Source: Lolium rigidum
Taxonomy: Eukaryota; Streptophyta; Magnoliopsida; Poales; Poaceae
Direction of reading: 5' to 3'
Assembly: GCF_022539505.1 (NCBI RefSeq)
Contig: NC_061510.1
Coordinates: forward strand, 95,930,292 to 95,994,291
DNA: 64,000 nt
Part shown: piece after piece, positions 12,877 through 23,333 of the stretch
Position numbering within the stretch: position 1 is the first letter of the stretch
Layout: every line of letters begins with the position of its first letter
The notes under the pieces: model-generated
Seen by the model: only the letters and a program-made list of their open reading frames with translations
Told to the model about the DNA's origin: nothing
Databases searched by the model: none
Program-made: the position numbers and the translations under genes

Positions 12877-13778
12877 TGAATGGACCATGTCAGATGCACT
12901 TTTTTCTCGATAACAACGGAAAGAGACAATCAGGACATCTCCAAAAAGATTGCCGCAACTTTCAGGCAATGTTGCGAGCCGCAGGAATTGCAAATGCCCA
13001 AGCAACGAATAGAAATCATCAGGGACCAAGGAGTGAGATACATCTCCCACCTCCTCCCGCAATTACAGATGAAAATCGGCACCAGCTTAGAATAGCGGCA
13101 GCACCACAACCACCTCCGTACGTTGATCCTAATTCTAATGGCGCAGTCTTGATGATTCAGAAAGCGAGGCCATCTAACAGGGCGCAGAAAGTAATTTCGC
13201 GACAAGTATTCATGGCAGAAAAGATGCCTCCACCAACAGTCGACTACCTAAATTGGTCGGGGCAAGATATCGGCTTCACAATTGCAGGTCACCCGCAGCA
13301 GGTTCCTCGACCTGGGCAATCTGCACTCATCTTACCCGCAGTAATTGCTGGCTTCGACGTGTCGAGAGTTTTCATAGATGGCGGCAGCAGCTTGAACCTT
13401 ATGTACGCAGACACATTAAGAAAGATGAACATATCCCTAGCAAATTTAGCACCAACCGACACACGTTTCCATGGGATCACGCCAGAGAAACCAAGTTATC
13501 CGCTGGGCAAGATCAACCTCGACGTACAATTTGGGACCCGAGAAAACTATAGGATAGAAAAATTGGAGTTTGAAGTCGTGGATTTCCCGTCGCAATATCA
13601 TGCTTTGTTGGGACGACCAGCGTATGCCAGATTTATGGCGGTACCTCATTACACGTATTTACTGTGGAGGCTGCCCGGACCCAAAGGACCAATCACAGCC
13701 AAAGGAAGCTTCGCGTTAGCCGACAAGTGCGACAGAGATTTTCATCAATTATCGAAACCTTCGGGATGCAAGCAGTAA
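12822..13778 (+). pseudogene. Gypsy zinc knuckle and aspartic protease region
   Basis: This 318-residue frame starts inside the end of gag in another phase. It has a zinc-knuckle-like region (CQMHFF, then SGHLQKDCRNF) near residues 27-50, followed by a retropepsin-like domain. The catalytic motif VFIDGGSSLNLMYAD spans about 13371-13415. The conserved ALLGRPAYARF stretch at about 13600-13635 is the flap and C-terminal region of the protease. The DGGSS form, instead of DTGSS, is usual for Tat-lineage proteases. The frame closes shortly before the reverse transcriptase, and relatives encode one continuous polyprotein, so this too is a broken piece. Confidence 0.85.
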
Positions 13779-13989
13779 TATATGGCGCCAAGGCAAACCG
13801 ATTATGACGTTTTGCCGTACACAGGGAGGCCGCTCAGTGGAGCCAACTTTCAACACCGCTAAGGATTCAAAAGAGGTGCAGATCCACCCGACGGACCCCA
13901 AGAAAACGACATCCATTGCAACAAACATGGATATCGCATAGGAAAGCGCGCTCGTCGAGTTCCTCCGTGAGCACCGGAAAATCTTCGCA

Positions 13990-15118
13990 TGGTGTCCAGC
14001 CGACATGCCAGGAGTACCCGTGGAACTTGCCGAGCACCACCTCAATTTGGATCCTCTCGCGAGACCAATCAAACAACCTTTGCGGCGTTTTTCGGAACCA
14101 AACCGCAAAGCTATGCTATCAGAAATAGATCGACTCAAAGATGCTGGTTTTATCAAAGAGATATCTACAGAAGCCACGTGGGTAGCTAACCCAGTTGATG
14201 GTGCCGAAGAAACACACGACAGTCCTTCGCATGTGCGTCGACTTTACGTGTCTCAATAAACATTGTCCTAAGGATCACTTTCCCTCCCAAGGATCGATCA
14301 AATCATCGACTCCACTGCAGGATGTGAACGTCTTTCCTTCCTGGATGCATACTCTGGTTATAACCAGATCAGATTGAAAGAAGATGATGAGGCCAAAACA
14401 GCGTTCATAACACCTTACGGCGTGTTTTGTTACAAAACAATGCCCTTTGGGTTGAAAAACGCGGGAGCAACATATCAACGGATGATGCAGAAGTGCTTGG
14501 CAACACAGATCGGGAAAAATGTACAAGTATACATCGACGACGTCGTCATCACATCAAAAAAGGGGGCTACATTAATTGAGGACTTGAAGGAAACTTTCGA
14601 CAACCTCGACAAATTTTGTCTCAAGTTAAATCCGACGAAATGCTCTTTTGGCGTCCCAAACAGAGAACTTCTTGGGTTCTTAGTTTCAGCAAGAGGGATT
14701 GAAGCAAATCCCGACAAAATACAAGCCATCGTAACGATGAGGAAGCCAACCAAGTTAAAAGAAATACAAGCAATTAACTGGGCGAGTCGCAGCTTTGAGT
14801 AGATTCGTCGCCAGGCTGGGAGAAAAAGCACTACCGTTCTACACTTTGATAAAACAAGGGGAGAAATTCCAGTGGAACGAAGAAGCCGATAGAGCTTTCG
14901 AGGATTTGAAACGCAAAATCTCGACACCACCAGTCCTGGTGGCGCCGAAGGAAAAGGAACCTCTCCTGTTGTATATCGCAGCCACACCCCAAGTGGTTAG
15001 CACGGTGCTAGTTGTCGAAAGAGAAGAAGAAGGAAAACTCCATGGAGTGCAAAGGCCGGTATATTTCATTAGTGAAGTTTTATCGCCTTCCAAACAGCGG
15101 TACCCACAAGTACTGTAA
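13990..15118 (+). pseudogene. Gypsy reverse transcriptase and RNase H, frameshifted
   Basis: The reverse transcriptase is spread over three phases: 14005-14259, 14195-14290 and 14374-14802. Recognisable landmarks in order are the fingers region (RMCVDFTCLNKHCPKDHFP), the palm with YGVFCYKTMPFGLKNAGATY, and the active site YIDDVV at about 14530-14547. The connection and RNase H domain follow in frame 14795-15118 (FVARLGEKALPFYTLIKQ). At least two single-base frameshifts separate these pieces, one just after the FP at about 14281-14290. The catalytic YIDD itself is intact. The enzyme would copy element RNA into DNA in the particle. The gene as it stands cannot produce it. Confidence 0.9.
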
Positions 15119-15250
15119 ACTAGCATATGGAGTGATTACAACAAGAAGAAAGTTGTGCCACTATTTTTCGGCACACCCGATAATAGTAGTCAATGAAGCA
15201 CCTCTTTCAAATATACCGAACAATCCAGAAGCTACAGGGCGTGTCTCCCT

Positions 15251-16105
15251 TTGGGGAATAGAACTTCCCCTCGGGACATCACGTATGAAAAAAGAAAGGC
15301 AATCAAGTCGCAAGTTTTGCCAGACTTCATCGCAGAATGGATGGAGCTGCAAAACACGGGACCCCCAGATTTGTCGAGAACTTGGACCATGAACTTCGAC
15401 GGATCCAAGAGAGTAGAAGGAGCTGGCGCAGGAGTGATACTGATATCACCTGAAGGCGACAAGTTAAAATATGTCCTACGGATGACGTTCCCAAACGCAT
15501 CCAACAATGAAGCAGAATACGAAGCCCTCATACACGGGATGAAGATGGCGAAAGCTTGCGGTGCAACTCGACTAAAAATCTTTGGCGACTCACAATTGGT
15601 GGCTCAGCAAGTTATGAACCAATGTGATGCAGTCAATGATAGCATGATAGCATACAAGGAGATGTACAATGAGCTTGAGAAGTTGTTTGATGGATGCGAG
15701 GTAAATCACATCAGCAGATTGAGCAACGATGAGGCCGACGTCCTCGCAAACATCGGGTCACAGTGCCTTGCAATCCCACCAGGCGTATTCTGGGAAGAAA
15801 TAATGGAGAGATCAACGAAGCCGAAGAAGGTGCATAAAAAAGCAAAAGAAGAAAAAACTTCGGCGTCTCTCAAAGAAACCGTGGAGGACGAAGAAGACCA
15901 AGAACTTGTGATGATGGTAGAAGTCCCTTGGATGCAAGCGTACATATCGTATATCCTCAGAAAGGAAATACCCGACGACCCAGTTACAGCAAGGCGAGTT
16001 ATTCGACGATCCAAAGCTTTCACAAAGTGGTCAAAGGGGAGTTATATAAGCGAAGTATTTCAGGCGTCTTGCAAAGGTGTGTCACACCCGAAGAAGGAAG
16101 AATAA
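15251..16105 (+). pseudogene. Additional (archaeal-type) RNase H domain, Tat-specific
   Basis: A 284-residue frame downstream of the ordinary RNase H encodes a second RNase H-like fold (RVT_3 type). The expected acidic residues are visible in order: MNFDGS, then NEAEYEAL, then IFGDSQLV, then SNDEADVLAN. A second RNase H of this kind is a known mark of the Tat lineage and of Ogre relatives. The frame continues into the linker before integrase (lysine-rich KPKKVHKKAKEEK) and then drifts out of phase near 15960. It is the best preserved domain of the element, although the polyprotein around it is broken. Confidence 0.85.
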
Positions 16106-17195
16106 TCCTAAAAGATGTGCATGAAGGAATATGTGGTCACCACGCAAGCAGTCGAGCTATTGCAGCCAAGGTTTTTCGGGCAGGATTCTACTGGTTGACA
16201 ACAATCGAGGACGCAAAAGAAATAGTACGAACTTGCGACGCGTGCCAGAGGTTTGCCGCAAAACCGCACTCTCCGGCGGCAGAACTAATGCCAATACCAT
16301 TGTCGTGGCCCTTCGCCCAATGGGGACTCGATATGGTGGGTAAATTGCACAAAGCTTCGCCAGGAGGATATGAATACCTGTTGGTGGCTGTCGACAAATT
16401 CACCAAGTGGATAGAAGCAAAGCCGATAAATTCACCGGATGCAAGCATCCGCAATAAAGTTCGTGAAGGGCATCGTTTTTCGATTCGGAGTACCTCACAA
16501 GCATCGTCACGTATAACGGCAGTAACTTTACTTCCAAGGAGTTCAAAGCATATTGTGCGAAGCGGGCATCAAACTAAGTTTTGCGTCTGTCGCACATCCA
16601 CAGCACCAATGGTCAAGTCGAGAAAGCCAATGGCATTATCTCGCAATGGTATCAAGAAGCGCTTGTTGGGACCATTGGAAAAAGCTCGACATACCCGGCC
16701 GGAGGAGTTGCCAAGTGTGTTGTGGAGTATTCGAACAACACCAAACACAGACGACGCAGAGACGCCGTTTTTCCCGGTCCATGGAGCCGAAGCAGCATCG
16801 CCGATAGAAATAGAACATGATGCTCCAAGAGTTACGAATACGATGAAGAAACTTCGAGAAAGGCCTTAGAAGATGATGTCGACGCACTTGATGAAGCTAG
16901 AGATGAAGTCCCGTCACGAGTTACCAAATATCAACAGGACCCGAAAACTACCACAGCCGACGTTTGCGGCCAAGATCCTTTCAGAGTTGGAGACTTAGTT
17001 CTGCGACTCAATCAAGATCGTACCGAAAACTCGAGTCGCCGTGGCTTGGACCTTACGTCGTCACAGTAAGTAATCGAAGGAGGAGCATACAGGATCAAAG
17101 ATAAGAAGACAGGGACTCCCGAGAAAAATCCCCGGAACGTAGCACAGCCTAAGGCGTTTCTACGCTTAGTGCCGAAATATAGTCCTCCTTTGTAA
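15928..17195 (+). pseudogene. Gypsy integrase with altered catalytic residue
   Basis: The zinc-binding HHCC domain is visible at about 16120-16250 (VHEGICGHHASSRAIAAK, then CDACQRF). The core follows with the first catalytic aspartate in WGLDMVGKL at about 16321-16347. At the second catalytic position the codon at 16512-16514 is TAT. The reading is VTYNGSNFTSKEF where the family has a DNG motif, so aspartate is replaced by tyrosine. The third position lies in GQVEKANG near 16600. The frame changes at least twice (after about 16450 and again after 16800). The C-terminal stretch with AYRIKDKKTG ends by about 17195. Without the aspartate, strand transfer should fail even if the frame were intact. 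Confidence 0.85.
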
Positions 17196-17644
17196 AGCTA
17201 CAATGTACCGAAACGCCCGCGAGTTTTCAGTACGCACTCTTTTCCTTTTTCGGGGCACCGAGTGGGGCCGGGAAAGGTTTTTAATGAGGCGGGCTCGCGG
17301 TGCTGCAATATAATAAAGATAGTGGAATTATATATTTCTCGACAGTGCTCGGGGGCTTTTACCCGTAAGATACAATATATATATCTCGCCTTGGTATAAA
17401 GTACCTCGCCAAATAAAAATACATCGCAAAATAGCAATCAACAGGGAAATATCAGGGTTCGCACCCGCAAAAATAGTGTGCAAATACAATTTATCTTGCC
17501 TTGGGATAACCTCGCATCGTAAAAAGAAAAAATACCGCCATAACAACGCCCGGGGGCTTGGCATTGAAAAATAGAAATATAATAAATTTACAATATAGAT
17601 TATGCTTCCTGTACACAAGACACAATCCTTGGAGCAACAAAACT

Positions 17645-20600
17645 TCAAGAGTTACCCAATATATTATCTATCGTCAGCCGTTCATTATTTATAGCGCGAG
17701 TGCTATGTTCTGCATAACTGCCTTTCACGAAGAATTCAGCGTCTAGTCGAAGAAGTTCATCCATCATATCTTCGGCAACAGGAGTCACAACGTCATCATA
17801 TTTGCTGAAGTTCCTTTTTATCTTCGCCATCTTCGCCAGACATTTTGGAACAATTTGACTCACATATAATTTCGGGTAGCAGATCTTTATCATGATCATG
17901 GCAAACCTTGCGCCAGCAGCTAATTGGGCTCGCACAAACCCATGGATCCGAGGAGCATCTCGAAATTTTTCCATCAGAGCGGGAAGCGTCTCTGGCATCT
18001 TATTACGTGGAAACATGGTCCCGTAAACTAAAGACAAGGTCCTCGTACAAAAGTCGAGAAACTCGCGGACCTGCAGCGCACGATCTTGAAATCTGACGAT
18101 TTGGCGAGTCCGTTCAGGTGTGCCCCAAAAACTTGAACCATGATCGTGTGCAAGCCTCAGAAGAGCATTGGAACGAGCTTCAACACGTTCATCTTCCGTG
18201 GCAGCATTCAAAAAGGCACCTATCTCAACAAAATTAGTGGACAACAAGAAGACAAGGGAAAAAGAAAGATAAAGAGAGACAAAGATATCGAAGCACACCT
18301 GCCATATCCAGGCTAGCATCTGTTAGCAGCTGAAGCATAAAATTTTCTCGAGATGTAGCTGCAGCAGCTTCAGCAACGGAGGCATCCTTTTCAGCTATAG
18401 CATCTTGAGCTTGTTGGAGTGCTACCTTCTCCCTCTCGGAGGATTTCCGAGACTGTTCCATAAGCATAAGTGATTGCTTCTTCATGGATTGGAGTTGTTG
18501 TTGAAGTTCCTTCAAATCTTCTGCCGAAGTCTTATTTACAGAATCGTCGACAAAATTAATAGCGATAGGGTTTTCTTCAAAAGAGGCGAAGGGAAAACCT
18601 CGGAGGGACCAGCAGTTGACGTATAGTTGTCAAAAATTAACTGGGAAAAAGAGAAATTTCGACATCAATCATTGAGCAAAGATAGATTTTCATTCATTCT
18701 CATAATATATACATGTCTGTTACAAAATAAGGACCTCTAGAGACCTACCGAAGCAGCATCGCCAAGAACATTATGGCAACAATGCCAAAAGAAGGAGGTA
18801 AGCTAAAAAGGAAAAGCAAAGGGGCATTCAACTAGACCTCCGGCTTTGATGAGCTAGGAGTCGAAGATGGCTTGATCCCGAGATAAGACAGGATTTTCTT
18901 CGTGTTGGGCTTCGCTGCCTTGATCAACGATCACCATTTTTGCTGTTCTATCTCGCTCCGTGTCGCCTACTTTCGCCTAGCCGATAGTTTGCCGACTATC
19001 AGCAACCAAGGCAACAAGTATTTTCAACAGCCGACCTTCATATTTTCCTCGGCGCATCTTCAGCCCAAGATCTTCCGGTGGATTAAAGCACTTAGCCAGA
19101 GCAAGGAAAGTTGCAGGTTCCTCTTTCTTCGGGAAGAAGTATGGAAAGAGTCGCGACAACCCTGCTTTAGCTTGATCAATGCCATCGCGTGCTTCTGTTC
19201 CATGAAATTCAAGGAATGAAACGGCGTCAAGAAGAGGATCATTGTCGGGATCTTCAAGTTCAAATTCTTGAGCCGTTCTATCCGCCAAGATAAAAACTTA
19301 GTGAGCAACAAATGATCGAAGAAAAAGAAAGTCCAAAGGATATGAAGTGGTTCAAATACTTACTGACAAAGCGACGATTTTGCGTCCTTATGCGCTTAAG
19401 GACGGCTTCCTCGCGAGCAGATTGTGCAGCTATATGCTCGCTCAGCCGAAGTTTCCGCATCGTGAAGTCTTTTCCTAAGATCTTCGACACCACAGAAGAT
19501 CGGCCTTGGCCTTGTCAGCCTCTGCTCTAGCTTGAATAGCATCTGATTCGGCTTTCTTACGAGCCTCTTGGCTTCGCTCTAATTTTTGAGCAAGCGTATT
19601 GGCACGCTCGTTGGCCGCCGCCAGTTTTCCTGCTAAGAAAGTTAAATTTAGTTAAAAATATCGACAACAAAGAAGTAAGAGAGCAGCGGCAAAAAAGAAA
19701 TAGCAAGGCATCACCTTCAGTTTGGCTGGCATATTCACGGTACCCAATGAATTGGGCACCGATACGGATAAGCTCTTTGATCATAGGCTGTTAAAAAAAA
19801 GGGGAGACAAAAAAAGAAAACGTCAGTATGAGAAAAATATAATGGCACACAGAAGCAAACAGAGGAAGTACAGACAGTGACAAGAGAATTGAGAACTTAC
19901 ATCATCCAAGAGAGGATTAGAAGAGCTACTCAATTGGAGAGTAGGCTCCGGGATTGTTTCAGTCCTTGCCCTTTTTGGTGAAGGGACAAGGGGGCTTGAA
20001 GGAGGAGTAGAAGCGCCGACGTTTTGTTGAGGAGGCGAGGATTCTTCTCCTTCGACTGGCGGCTCCGAAACAACTAGAGTATGTGGCGTACTCGTTCGAG
20101 CAGTCACATCCAAAGTTGGTGTTTCTTCCTCGTCATCACTGTGGTAAAAGGGTGGTAGCATAAAAAGCAAGACAGACAAAATTCTTCGAGTATAAAAAAG
20201 AAAGAGAGAGAGGGAACTTACGAACTGATGAGGCTCTCGAGGTATGGATCATAAGCTGCCTTCTGCGGTGAAGGAGCAGCTTCTTCAGGTTTGGAGGTCC
20301 CGGAATCTTCGACATCACTCCTTTTCCTTTTGTTCTTTGGAGAAACAACAGGAGGAGGAGATTGCGCTGATGCAGTGCCTTCAGAGGCAGCATCCTTTTC
20401 AACAGATCCCGCAGATTTTCGAGAATCTACGGGTTCATTCACAAAAGAGGGAGCTTCTTGATTGTCGTCAGTGACAATGGCCCTTTCTTCGACTTCTCCA
20501 CCTTCAGGAAGAGGAGGAAGCGAGACAAGGTTTGGATGATTCTGTGCAAAATAAAACAGGGAAAGATGTCAGAAAAGAAGTTACAAAAAAGATAGCAAAG

Positions 20601-21525
20601 CAATAACAAGACAATAGACAAAAATTACCTTGGGAAGTGGATTGGCGGCGCTGAATGGTATCACACGGCAAGAAGAAGGGACAACATCTTTTTGCCGAGA
20701 GATGAAATTTTTCGGACAAGTTTTTCTAAATCCTTGACCTCCAAATTCACCGACAGACCGATCTACGTCTTCATCGCCGCATATTTCCGTAGAGGATACT
20801 TGCGAGCCCGAAGAGGCTGCACTCTACTTTTAAGAAAATACACCGTAATCTGGATACCCGACAATTCTTTGCCGCGAGTATTTTGCAACTCATGGATGCG
20901 ATTCATCAAGGCCTCTCGTCGAAGCTCTTTCTTCTTCGGTAGCCTCTCGCATCCCGAGAACGGCGACGAAGAATTTTCTCGGCACCATCGAACGGAGGGA
21001 TGTTGTCTTCAGCCGCATCCGTGGTTCTCCTCCCGAATGTACAACCACTTCTTGCGCCATCCTTGAACTGAGTCAGGAAGCTTGACGTCGAAGTAGTCAA
21101 CAGTGGGCCGAACAGAAATTACAACGCCGCCTATATTATAGGCGACATTGGGCGAGCCATTACGGCGGCAGAAGAAAATGCGCTTCCATAGCGCCCGGCT
21201 AGGGCCGGACGCCAAGGAAGGCCTCGCAAAGAGTGATGAAAATGGAGATGTGAAGAATGGAGTTTGGCGTGAGGTGATGAAGTTGTAGACCGTAGATAAA
21301 AAGCAGACCACGAAGAAAAGGATGAATGGGGGCGGACAGACCGCGGATGAGGTGATCAACAAAACTTACCCGGTACCCCATTGGAGGGGTTGGGTAGCTC
21401 TCCTCACTAGGGAAGCACAATGCCTTGGGTTTCTTGCTGATCCCCAGCTTCTTCAGCAAGTTGATGTCTTGAGTGGAAATTTTTGATCTTTCCCACTCCG
21501 CCGACCCAAGATCCGTGGCGGCCAT
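17645..21525 (-). pseudogene. Antisense accessory gene of the Tat element (putative gypsy-type transposon domain)
   Basis: This minus-strand gene lies between integrase and the 3' LTR. It starts at the ATG at 21525 (MAATDLGSAEWERSK) and carries the PF04195-type domain, seen as GYRVSFVDHLIRGLSAPIH and LTPNSILHISIFITLCEAF. The gene then has a serine/proline-rich, acidic middle (18500-20450) and an alpha-helical C-terminal region ending at the stop at 17645-17647. Typical GT-AG introns are visible: 20139-20221, 19788-19900, and one starting at 19714. A frameshift after LCEAFLGVRP (near 21200) breaks it. Antisense genes at this place are known from Tat elements such as Grande and RIRE2. Their job is not settled, and I assign none. 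Confidence 0.75.
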
Positions 21526-21698
21526 GGAGGATTCCGGTGTGCTGTGCCTTGTTAATCGACGCGGTGGCATCAACAATGGCGCAGGGTTTGCAGCTTGGAT
21601 GCGAGGAGCTTAAGAGGTTGTGGATCGCAGGAGGAAATTTGCAGATGAGAGAATGAAGGCGGCGCGAGCGGAAGTGTTCAAGGAGGAAGAAGATGATC

Positions 21699-21705
21699 TT
21701 ATATA
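21699..21705 (-). promoter_or_regulatory. TATA box for the antisense gene
   Basis: The minus strand reads CCCCTATATAAGATC, with TATATAA at 21705-21699. It sits about 174 bases upstream of the antisense ATG, a normal distance for a plant leader. This implies the antisense gene is transcribed from its own promoter rather than from the LTR. Confidence 0.55.
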
Positions 21706-22057
21706 GGGGTGCGGTGAAACGACGAACCGTTGGATAAGGAAAATGCGTGGCAGATGATAACCACGTGGCAGCAAGGTTAAAAAGTAATTCAACGTTGGGG
21801 AAGTTACGGTCCGTGCGCCAGAAAAAGTGGAGGACGTGTGTCCCCCACTTGCACGACGTGTCAACATAGTGGATCAATTGGGCCCGCAAGGCAGCAGGAG
21901 AGAAACTTCTCGCAATTTTTTGACTTACAATCGTGGCTATCGTCAGCAATAACGTCACATTGGCGTAAAGAAAAGTTCGACTCAACAGCCGCATCAAAAG
22001 GCGACAAGCAAAAATATTGGAGAGCCTTTGATCAAATACAAAGTTTTTGGTCAAATG

Positions 22058-22948
22058 CTCGGGGGCTACTTTGGAAAAATGAAAAGATCAAGAAAGACAA
22101 AATAGAAATGGCGTGAGCCTATGACCAAATACAAATATTTGTTCATAGCCTCGGGGGCTACTCCCATCGGGAGTGCTGTTCGCGCACCCGAGAAATTATA
22201 AAAAAAACTTCGGCAAAGAAAGAGAATATGGCGGCATAAGGCGTGGAGCCTACAACCAAGCACAAGTTCTTGGCTGTAGCCTCGGGGGCTACTCCCATCG
22301 GGAACGCTGTTCGCGTGCCCGATGAATTTATAAAAAAAAAAAAAAGAAGAAAGAGGAAGTAAATATATTTCGAGTTATACAAATAACTCTACATATACTC
22401 CCATCGGGAAAGCAATATAAGTCATCCGTTGACTCAATAAAATGTGCTATTCCAACAGCCGAATAAGTACTCGACAATATATTCTCAGACCGCCGAAGTT
22501 GCGAAAAAAATCTCTGAATGCCGCAATATTTGCGAAGGTAAGACCCCAGATCCGTTCTGTGCGGCATGGCGCCGTCTCTGACGTCGGTTTGCTACTTTTA
22601 TCCGTATCAACAGATACGAAGAAAAATCCTAACGGACGCGTTAGGTACCCGATAAATATGACTGGGACTCGACAGAATGGTAAGACCTTAAGCGGCACCC
22701 GTCGAAGTTTACACCAAGTATCCCGAAATCATGTCCAGGGACGTGATTTTGAAGTAGGTTTTTGCGGATTGCCACTAGAGCAGTTAACTAGTACCTGATC
22801 CGTCAGATGAACTAGCCCCAACTACCATTATCCCTGTACAATATAGAAATTTATATGAAGAAATACAGAAAAGTATAAGTTGTCGAGTAAAAATAAACAG
22901 CGGAGATTTTCCCTGACTTTACGATTCAAGCAAAATCTCGGGGGCTAC
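22058..22948 (+). repeat. Repeated polypurine-like blocks in the Gypsy 3' region
   Basis: The 12-mer CTCGGGGGCTAC occurs at 22058-22069, 22150-22161, 22281-22292 and 22937-22948. The second and third copies are followed by the same CTCCCATCGGGA block and similar flanks, so they are tandem duplicates about 130 bases apart. The last copy touches the 3' LTR and is the working polypurine tract. The others are likely decayed duplicates of it. Confidence 0.8.
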
Positions 22949-23333
22949 TGACATAGGCATCCCGAATGGGCCTGCCGAAGATAGTACCCAGGGTTTATTG
23001 AAGGCCCATTACCCGAAGAATAAGAAGATTCGGAAGCCCAAGATATTATTAAGGAAAGCTAAAGTTGTAATAGGAAGTCTTGTTTGTAAATTTACGGGAT
23101 GAGTTAGAAACCTTCCCGGACTTTGTAACTTGTACAGCACGAATCCCTCGGCTCCGCCTCCTATATAAGGGGGAGTCGAGGGACGCAGAGAGGATCGAAT
23201 CATTGTCTACAAACCCTAGTTTTCATATTCGTCGAGTACTTTTCGGCTGAAACCTTCGAGATCTACTTGCCCTCTACATCCAACTAAACCCAAGTCTACA
23301 ATCCGTAGGCATTGACAAGTTAATCCCTTGTCA
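22949..23333 (+). repeat. 3' LTR of the Tat-type Gypsy element
   Basis: This 385-bp copy begins TGACATAGGC right after the polypurine tract and ends CCTTGTCA before the CTTGG duplication. It matches the 5' LTR except for three transitions. Confidence 0.95.

Larger units (their letters stand above)
10379..23333 (+). mobile_element. Complete Tat-lineage Gypsy retrotransposon, 12,955 bp
   Basis: The element has two 385-bp LTRs, a primer-binding site, gag, protease, reverse transcriptase, two RNase H regions, integrase, and a long 3' region carrying an antisense gene. The last features, together with a DGGSS rather than DTGSS protease motif, fit the Tat lineage (RIRE2/Grande/Retand relatives). 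It is bounded by a perfect CTTGG duplication and interrupts the CACTA transposase gene. The LTRs differ at three sites by my hand comparison, suggesting an insertion about 0.3 million years old at 1.3e-8 per site per year. The protein-coding part is broken in several places, so it was probably mobilised by proteins from another copy. Confidence 0.92.
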
